A DNA stretch of 13,419 nucleotides from Larix sibirica. Its lineage: Eukaryota; Streptophyta; Pinopsida; Pinales; Pinaceae. Position 1 is the stretch's first letter. Every line of letters begins with the position of its first letter. The notes under the pieces are model-generated. The model was not told where the DNA came from. It made no database searches and saw only the letters and a program-made list of their open reading frames with translations. Below are positions 8,220-13,419 of the stretch, piece by piece. The stretch spans positions 33,278-46,696 of the forward strand of contig NWUY0300036662.1 of assembly GCA_004151065.3 (NCBI GenBank). The letters are read 5' to 3'. A program made the position numbers and the translations under genes.

Positions 8220-8640
8220 CCCTCCCTTATATTCAAGGTATCACTAGCCCCATATCTAAATTCTTAGCTAAAAAGAATATCTAAACCCTATTCAAACCTA
8301 ACAAAACCCTCAAACAATTATTCCAGAGTGTTCAAAACAAATATTGGCCATATAGGAAAACCAATCCAAACCCATCTAAAAGAACATGTGGTTGATACCT
8401 ATCACAACTATCTCTCCAAATTTGCTATAGTTGAGCACTCCCACAACAACAAACGCTTTATATTCTTCGACCAAACCAAAATATTAACTCTAACCCCTCA
8501 TTACTCATCTCATATCATCAGAGAATCCCTTGAATAAAACAACATCCCAACGAATTTAATCGTGATGATGGATACAAGCTAAGCCAATCTTGGAAACCCA
8601 TCATCCATCATCTTTTCTCAAATCATTCCCCTTGATCTTG
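8220..8640 (+). mobile_element. Penelope-like retroelement relic: GIY-YIG endonuclease C-terminal domain
   Basis: The clearest part is the 69-codon ORF 8328-8537. NIGHIGKP (8340-8363) stands where the family has YIG.TGR, and QTHLKEH follows where R.KEH is usual. SKFAIVEH (the 'SALAEH' block), KILTLTPHY and HIIRESLE then appear in canonical order before a TAA at 8535. After a one-base frame change near 8551, frame 2 reads FNRDDGYKLSQSWKP (8555-8599), the conserved tail of Penelope ORFs. Upstream, 8250-8327 gives degraded text (KRISKPYSNLTKPSNN) consistent with the linker before the endonuclease. The YIG tyrosine is replaced by Asn and the helix Arg by His, so the domain looks dead as well as frameshifted. 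The RT domain is missing, as in a truncated copy. Penelope-like elements with GIY-YIG are known in conifers (Dryad). Confidence 0.85.
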
Positions 8641-9040
8641 ACCCCTCCCCTTTTCTTAATCTTCCATCTTTTGTCTATAATCCCCACCCATCTTATCTCA
8701 ATTATTTGACCCCATCCTTCCGTATTCATGTCCCCCTTCCTATATGTTATCATCATCTTTCATATCTTCCTCCCTCTTTCTATCATTCTCTTCCTTAAGT
8801 TCTAGCCTCCAATATCTTGTTATCTTTCATAAGCCTTTCAGCATGTCCCTGTATCCCCCTTCTTAACTTCTCAATACTTTTATGTATATTTCCTTATTAT
8901 TTTACTCAACGTTTTTATTTTCAATCTTTTTATTTTCTTATTTTAAAATAACGTTACCAAAAAAAAAACACTCACTTAACCTTTAAAAAAAAAGAAATTT
9001 TACTAAAAAGCATCAATTCTAACGAGGCTAGGATGTCTCT
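8641..9040. other. Pyrimidine-rich tract ending in A-runs, no gene seen
   Basis: The plus strand is dominated by C and T (CCTCCC, CTTCC, TTATC patterns) from about 8640 to 8940. Two A-runs follow, at about 8960-8970 and 8986-8994. It directly follows the Penelope-like coding relic and could be its 3' untranslated sequence, or unrelated low-complexity DNA. No ORF or RNA gene was recognised. Confidence 0.45.
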
Positions 9041-9044
9041 CTTT

Positions 9045-9405
9045 ATATACATATTACCACGTTGTTTCTTTATATGGGGTTCATCTTTTTATTTAGTACT
9101 CGAATCAAAAGAAAATGATGAGAAAAAAAAAGGTACGTTATGAATTTGTCTTAATCCATGTACTAGTTGTTTTATCATTAAAATTAAATAATGAAAAGAA
9201 AATGCCGTGCCTTCGTATTCATATTTAATTAAGCACATAGAGGGTCGTATGGTCTTGGGTGTTTCATGGATGATGGTGACGATATGAAGAAAAGAAGAAG
9301 ATGCATAATAAAGAGATGAAGGACGATGGTGAGCATGTGAAGAAAAGAGGAAGAGGCTTGAAAAAGAGGAGGATGATGAAGAATAAGAGGATGAGAAATA
9401 ATATG
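9045..9405 (+). pseudogene. Second copy of the 416-aa gene's leader, without its coding region
   Basis: This stretch aligns along its length with 3283-3663. It shows TATATA then CCACG.TGTTTCTTTAT.TGG, GTTCATCTTTT, CTCGAATC.AAAGAAAATGATGAGAA, TACGTTATGAA, AAAAGAAAATGCC, and finally the GAGGATGA-GAAATA purine block, in the same order and orientation with small indels. The similarity stops around 9400, close to where the coding region begins in the first copy. Downstream, an ATG at 9403 opens only 23 codons (MEAELVWAMFLLFINL, stop at 9474), hydrophobic but not clearly alignable to the start of the 416-aa protein. It may be a truncated paralogous locus whose ORF was lost, with a LINE relic starting about 85 bp further on, or one copy of a dispersed repeat that supplied the leader. 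Confidence 0.7.
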
Positions 9406-9460
9406 GAGGCTGAGTTAGTTTGGGCAATGTTCTTACTATTCATAAATTTAAGATCAATCT

Positions 9461-9490
9461 TACTTTACCACTAATTACTTTACCACTAAT
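9461..9490. repeat. 15-bp perfect tandem duplication
   Basis: TACTTTACCACTAAT occurs twice in a row (9461-9475 and 9476-9490), at the junction between the leader copy and the LINE relic. It may be a scar of an insertion or deletion. Confidence 0.9.
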
Positions 9491-10215
9491 TAGGTTAGCC
9501 ACTTCAACTTCAACTTATTTAGTAGCATTGAATCTTTTTTAGTTTTGTTTATGGATCTAGAGGAATTATATAAAATCTAAACATAGTCTAAAGTATTGTT
9601 TAAATAATACACATCCTCTCATAGAATCAAGAAACAATTATTGACGAAGTGTAATTGAGCATTTTCCTATCACTACCGAAGCAATGGAATGCCTTTGATA
9701 AATCCTTTAACAATTCTAGGGGTTTAGCTATAGTCACATACAAGGAAGGGGATAATGGACAACCTTGTCTAATCAATATAAAAACATTAATCTCTTCAAA
9801 TTTATTTTGTGTTGTTAATGGAGACGTGGGTTGAGACATCTATACAAGGTCCCAACTACATTCCTAAAGAAATTTCCAAATCCAAGAGCTTGAGTCATGA
9901 ACATAATAAATAACTATACTACTATTTTATATTCCTTTTCAAAGTTTGTCATAATAAAAAAAGAATTGGAATCAAGTATCTTACCCATTCCCAATCAATA
10001 CTATAAGAAGAAGGATGAATCTACTTATAAGAAGAAGGATGAATCTGTCATGGATGACGATATGAGCACTTGGATGATGTACTTGGTTCTCCTACCCAAT
10101 GATTTGGCAAAAATATTATGAGAAACATTAAGCAAAGCCATAAGTCTCCCATTAGAGATATATTTGGGATTATGTGGCTTGGAAATGAACTCTTTTAATC
10201 CCTTCTTAATGTGTT
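9490..10215 (-). mobile_element. LINE (non-LTR retrotransposon) relic, N-terminal half of the RT domain
   Basis: Reading the minus strand from 10215 down, ordered reverse-transcriptase blocks appear. KKGLKEF (the 'LPKKGD' region) is followed by NGRLMALLNVSHNIFAKSL (10110-10150, the 'WRPISLLNVSYKIFAKAL' block). FEKEY then appears at 9929-9943 in the 'FEKAYD' position, so the catalytic Asp is lost. ALGFGNFFRNVVGTLYRCLN comes next ('LGFG..F...V..L'), then IRQGCPLSPSLYVTI (RQGCPLSP at 9747-9770), KDLSKAF or, one frame over, GFIKGIPLLR near 9700, and YFRLCLDF near 9590. The YADD/FADD box is not intact. Frameshifts and stops occur throughout; the longest clean piece is 70 codons (9627-9839). It overlaps in content with the 6480-7460 relic over about 200 bp at roughly 70 percent identity, so the two are separate copies or a duplicated part. 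Confidence 0.85.
10002..10049. repeat. 24-bp tandem duplication inside the LINE relic
   Basis: TATAAGAAGAAGGATGAATC recurs at 10002 and 10026 (period 24) within the minus-strand RT relic, between the LLNV and FEKEY blocks. It is a local duplication after the element decayed. Confidence 0.9.
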
Positions 10216-10420
10216 TCCCAATGAGTTAATTATATAGAGCTTCTTGGAGTACATGTAGACCCATAAAATGTTACTCACACAAGAGCCATCAAGTCATTAT
10301 CCTACCATCTCTATCAAGGTAGTTGTTACTCATCCCTTGTTAATATATTCTTCAGTGGGTTAATTATATAGAGCTTCTTGAAGTAAGTTCTTGGAGTAAG
10401 TTCAGACCCATTAAATCTTA
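10201..10420. repeat. Direct repeat, offset about 134 bp
   Basis: GTTAATTATATAGAGCTTCT at 10225 recurs at 10359, with flanking similarity (CCCTTCTTAAT versus CCCTTGTTAAT before it, CAGACCCATTAAA versus TAGACCCATAAAA after it). The second copy has an extra AAGTAAGTTCTTGG duplication at 10381-10394. The first copy overlaps the 5' edge of the LINE relic. No ORF is involved. Confidence 0.8.
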
Positions 10421-10436
10421 TGTGGCCTTATGCACG

Positions 10437-10458
10437 AGCTAGGGTGAAAACCCTAGCT
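10437..10458. other. Perfect 9-bp hairpin with GAAA loop
   Basis: AGCTAGGGT (10437-10445), loop GAAA, ACCCTAGCT (10450-10458). The GNRA-type loop would be stable in RNA of this strand. There is no T-run and no adjacent RNA gene, so no function is assigned. Confidence 0.5.
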
Positions 10459-12120
10459 ACAAGTTGTCTGATAACCTTGTCTAGAAAGATAAAAGGATGT
10501 CATGTTGGGAGGAACTGGTGGGTATACTTTATGATTAACTTAGTTCACATAGTATGGGGTTGGTCCTCCTATGTGGAAATGCTAGGTTGGAATTGTTGCA
10601 TGAGTACTCGGGTGGCTAACAAGCGCCATGCTAAGAATACTCATTTGAGTGAGATGAGATACATTGGACATGCTTTGAGGTTAGATTTTGTTGATTCCAA
10701 TATGCACAAAATATAGGGAAAATGAGTTATAAGGAGGACAAGAAGTGAACGCCATCGCCTCATGGATAAGGTAAGAGAGGGAAGACAAAAGGAAGGTGAA
10801 ATCCTTCACTTGAGAGAGGAAAGTTTGATGGTAACTCCCTAGTGGAGTCTCCAAAATGTTGTGTAGGAAGAGATTGATGATACCACGCATAGGATGAGGG
10901 AAAGGATGGAATACCACTCAAACACACACACATACACACTCTCTACTAAAAGGGGGAAAGAGGAGAGTGTAGTCACTCCTCATTTTTAGGGATAAATCAA
11001 GAAACCCTCGGGTAAGACAAAAGAGAGTGAAAATATGAGGGAAAGCCATCGGATTTGTTTAGACCTTAACATCTTGTTAATGAGAACCTATGGATATAGT
11101 TGGTTAGGATAATTCTATTAGGATTTAAATCAAGTTTTCCCATCAAATTAAATCGGCAAGTAGAGCCAAGTATTAAGGTTAATTAATTGGAAATTCCTTT
11201 AATGAGCTAGAAACCCTAATGCATGAAATGAAACTAGAGAAGAAGATAACTCATGCATAATTTATTTGGTATTTAATGAATATCCTTAGGATGAAGTGGA
11301 GAGTTGTGATATTCTTCCAAGAGTGATCCACATCCCAGAAAGAACTGAATACTCAACTTCAAATTCTTGCAAGAGAAGAGTTTTCCTAATCTCCAATACA
11401 AATGTGTGTGTGTGTGTGTGTGTAATATAACCATTAAAAACTAGATATGTAAATACAAATCAATGTCATATGCAAAGTAGAGAGACTTTGTGCCCTAAGA
11501 GAGGATTATAACTCCCTTTCCGTATCTATGATGGAAGCTCACATGAGTTTGCGGGTTCAAATTGATAAGGTATGCGTGGAACTATGATAATGAAGATGCC
11601 TGGTATGAATCAATAAAACCTGCAATATTGGAGTAAAGGTGGCCAAAGGATTTCATGTATAGGTCTTGTAGATGGTAGGTAGAAGTAGCCCTGAGGGATC
11701 GAGAGAGGTGTAGGAAGATAAATTGCAACTCCAAGTATGTGCTTGTAAATAAGAGTTTTTAAAGATAAACGACATTAGAAGAATCCAAGAGGCTTTACAA
11801 AGAAGAATTGAATGGTATAAATAGGAAAAGGACCAACCTCAAGGCATAACAGAACATTGGTTTAAACATTAGGGTAGCCGAGTCATACAAAACCAACATG
11901 CCACATATTCTGACTTTGTGTCATTGATTGGTATGATGGTACCACGGGTTATGAGGCCAAAAATGACCCTTTGTTGTGCAACTTGTGGATTGACAATCAA
12001 GATACCCTAAAGAAATTTGTGATATAGTTTGTGCCAAGATAGTAGTTGGGTTTTAGGGAATTTTACTCTAATTGACTCTGTAAATAATATTAAAAAATTA
12101 TTGTAGGCAATTATTGATCC
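10459..12120. other. Anonymous stretch, no convincing gene
   Basis: A 98-codon frame at 10420-10716 has no recognisable motif or compositional support. The rest has short ORFs only. It contains a short CA-rich run at 10921-10938 and a TG microsatellite at 11403-11422. No tRNA, rRNA or retroelement protein motif was found. Confidence 0.45.
11403..11422. repeat. (TG)10 microsatellite
   Basis: Ten uninterrupted TG dinucleotides. Likely length-polymorphic. Confidence 0.95.
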
Positions 12121-12125
12121 AAATA

Positions 12126-12179
12126 ATTGGTTTCATGAACCACTTAGGGTTATTGACCCTAAGTGGTCATGAACCCAAT
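12126..12179. other. Near-perfect hairpin, 24-25-bp arms, 5-nt loop
   Basis: Left arm 12126-12150 pairs with right arm 12156-12179 with one bulged A and one G/T mismatch. The core CCACTTAGGGT / ACCCTAAGTGG is perfect, and the loop is TATTG. The arms are long and the loop tiny, giving a compact foldback. Five bases after it starts a 63-bp direct duplication. It could be a recent small inverted duplication or a cruciform-forming site. A conventional plant miRNA precursor usually has a longer loop region. Confidence 0.8.
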
Positions 12180-12183
12180 CGGG

Positions 12184-12304
12184 GGGTTGGTGCCACCAAT
12201 AGGAATATCATCCATCACATTAGAGTAGTAGGGAGTTACTCTGATTGGGTTGGTGCCACCAATAGGAAAATCATCCATCACATTAGAGTAGTAGGGAGTT
12301 ACTC
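12184..12304. repeat. 63-bp-period direct duplication
   Basis: GGGTTGGTGCCACCAATAGG through GTAGGGAGTTACTC occurs at 12184-12241 and 12247-12304 with essentially one internal difference (ATATCATCC versus AAATCATCC). The period is 21 codons and it lies in the short 69-codon frame 12114-12323 (GATNR.IIHHIRVVGSYS twice). That frame has no other support, so the multiple of three may be chance. Confidence 0.95.
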
Positions 12305-13419
12305 ATGTAACATCATTGGTTAGGTCATGTATAAACATAAGATAGGGGTGGACTACACAAGGCACTTTCCAGTGGGTAGGCAAATGTGAGTACCCAAGTA
12401 CAAATTTCATATGCTACATACTTCACTCTTTATATATTGTTTTAGTTTGGATATGTAGAATTGCTTCAATTAATTTATTTTTAAGATGGTTATTTATGTT
12501 TCTAGAATTCCCATTCATGTTATACTCATCCACATGACCCCTTTTAATGCAACTTGGCTAATTTCACGAACATATATTTTTATTCCATATTTTGATTTCT
12601 TAAAAATATAATTTTAATTGTGTTCGAGTTAAAGAATACACTAATTATTTGGGATTCCACCACATGAACCTTTCATATGAAAATTATTTGGGATTCCACC
12701 ACATGAACCTATCATATGAAAGTACATTGAAGTGCATGGATGTGATTTTAATGTTTTCAATGTCATCTTAGATGTTGCGTAATTCGATGTATTGATCTTT
12801 GTTGTTCATCAATATTGTGCTTTTACTTGCATGCATGCATTTAAACCTTGACTTTTATTTTTTATTTATTTTTATTTTAATCCTTAGATCATTGACTAGG
12901 GAAAGATTAACAGGGACAACATTAAGTGGTTAGGCATTCATGGTGTTAGGATTGGAATTGTACCTAGTCCCTATNAGGAGTAAATGAGGGATTTGGAATG
13001 TGCTTGATAAACCTAGTGAAGGTTGAAACCTCCTTGAAGATAATAGGGTTTGGGTACCTTTCTATGCACACACTAAATAACACCAAGAAGAAGGGGACAG
13101 ATGAGGGACTATTGCACAAAGAATGGGTACCTTCTTGGTGATGTGTGGGGTAGGTATTGTAGGCTCTAGGATGATTGAGTCTTCTTGAGGTACCTGTAGC
13201 TTTGTGAGTGAAATCACTAGCTTAGCAATCCTTCCCTTAGTTCTCTTTGAAGCTTGATAAACCTAGTTGTGGGATGAATTGGTTGTGTAATTGTGTCCAT
13301 GTGACAATTTGTAGCTTGTTAAAACAATCTGTGGGATGGCTTCGTTGTGGAAGTGTGTTTATATAATTATGAGTGAGCCTTAGTAGTTCCCTTTCCTTGT
13401 GGAATATGTGCCCCACTCT
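12305..13419. other. Anonymous AT-rich end of the window, no gene seen
   Basis: No ORF, RNA gene or retroelement motif was recognised. It contains a 39-bp duplication at 12643-12720 (listed separately), a CATG-rich TGCATGCATGCA near 12829-12840, a T-rich run at 12852-12882, and the ambiguous base at 12975. A diverged direct repeat with period about 62 starts AGCTTG at 13251 and 13313, both followed by a (T/C)TGTGGGATG block. GCTTGATAAACCTAGT also recurs at about 13003 and 13252. Confidence 0.45.
12643..12720. repeat. 39-bp tandem duplication
   Basis: Units 12643-12681 and 12682-12720 differ at one clear position (CCTTTCAT versus CCTATCAT). Each contains GGGATTCCACCACATGAACC and ends with the palindrome TTCATATGAA or its near copy. 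A recent local duplication. Confidence 0.95.

Noticed and set aside
9089-9427. 112-codon minus-strand frame, serine-rich
   Set aside because: It is antisense to the purine-rich leader copy; the Ser/Phe runs are the complement of GAA/GAG/GGA low-complexity sequence.
10437-10458. GAAA-loop hairpin as a terminator or structured RNA
   Set aside because: No T-run and no neighbouring gene; a single 9-bp stem is not enough in a plant nuclear context.
10420-10716. 98-codon plus-strand frame
   Set aside because: No recognisable motif, surrounded by non-coding repeats, and starting within a direct repeat. Probably chance, though it cannot be excluded.
11549-11575. GCGGGTTCAAATTGA resembling a tRNA T-arm (B box)
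   Set aside because: No matching A box, anticodon arm or acceptor stem could be built around it.
12114-12323. 69-codon frame with two 21-residue repeats
   Set aside because: The repeat is explained by a near-identical 63-bp DNA duplication, and the start runs through the hairpin. No other sign of coding.
1-13419. CRISPR array or prokaryotic system
   Set aside because: The direct repeats are few, unevenly sized and lack regular spacers. The overall structure is that of plant nuclear DNA.

Overview
The window looks like nuclear DNA from a seed plant, most likely a conifer. It is AT-rich and mostly non-coding, with simple repeats, small tandem duplications and decayed retroelements of different ages. 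Only one long intact reading frame is present. The best taxonomic clue is the relic of a GIY-YIG-bearing Penelope-like retroelement at about 8220-8640; elements of this class (the 'Dryad' group) are known from conifers. The organism assignment is inference. One ambiguous base (N) lies at 12975.

Layout. Positions 1-3220 hold a heavily decayed plus-strand protein-coding relic of unknown identity. Stretches of plausible protein, including charged coiled-coil-like segments and an in-frame 21-codon tandem repeat, are broken by stops and frame changes. Positions 3283-3682 form a TATA-like motif plus leader with several short upstream ORFs and a 71-bp tandem duplication. This leads into the only good gene, an intronless 416-codon ORF at 3683-4933 encoding an unrecognised, probably membrane-anchored protein. 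Positions 4934-6420 are AT-rich flank with a degenerate array of roughly 100-bp units and a 174-180-bp tandem duplication. Positions 6480-7460 (minus strand) are the C-terminal half of a LINE reverse-transcriptase ORF. Positions 7461-8219 are anonymous sequence with a CATA-type microsatellite and a 30-bp inverted repeat. Positions 8220-8640 (plus) are the Penelope-like endonuclease relic, followed by a pyrimidine-rich tract.

Positions 9045-9405 are a diverged second copy of the leader that precedes the 416-aa gene, without the coding region. Positions 9490-10215 (minus) are a second LINE relic carrying the N-terminal half of the RT domain. The rest (10216-13419) shows no convincing gene. It contains several small direct duplications, a TG microsatellite, and a compact near-perfect hairpin next to a 63-bp duplication at 12126-12304.

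No operon or pathway can be inferred. The most interesting elements are the orphan 416-aa ORF, the duplicated leader about 5.7 kb away, and the Penelope-like relic.
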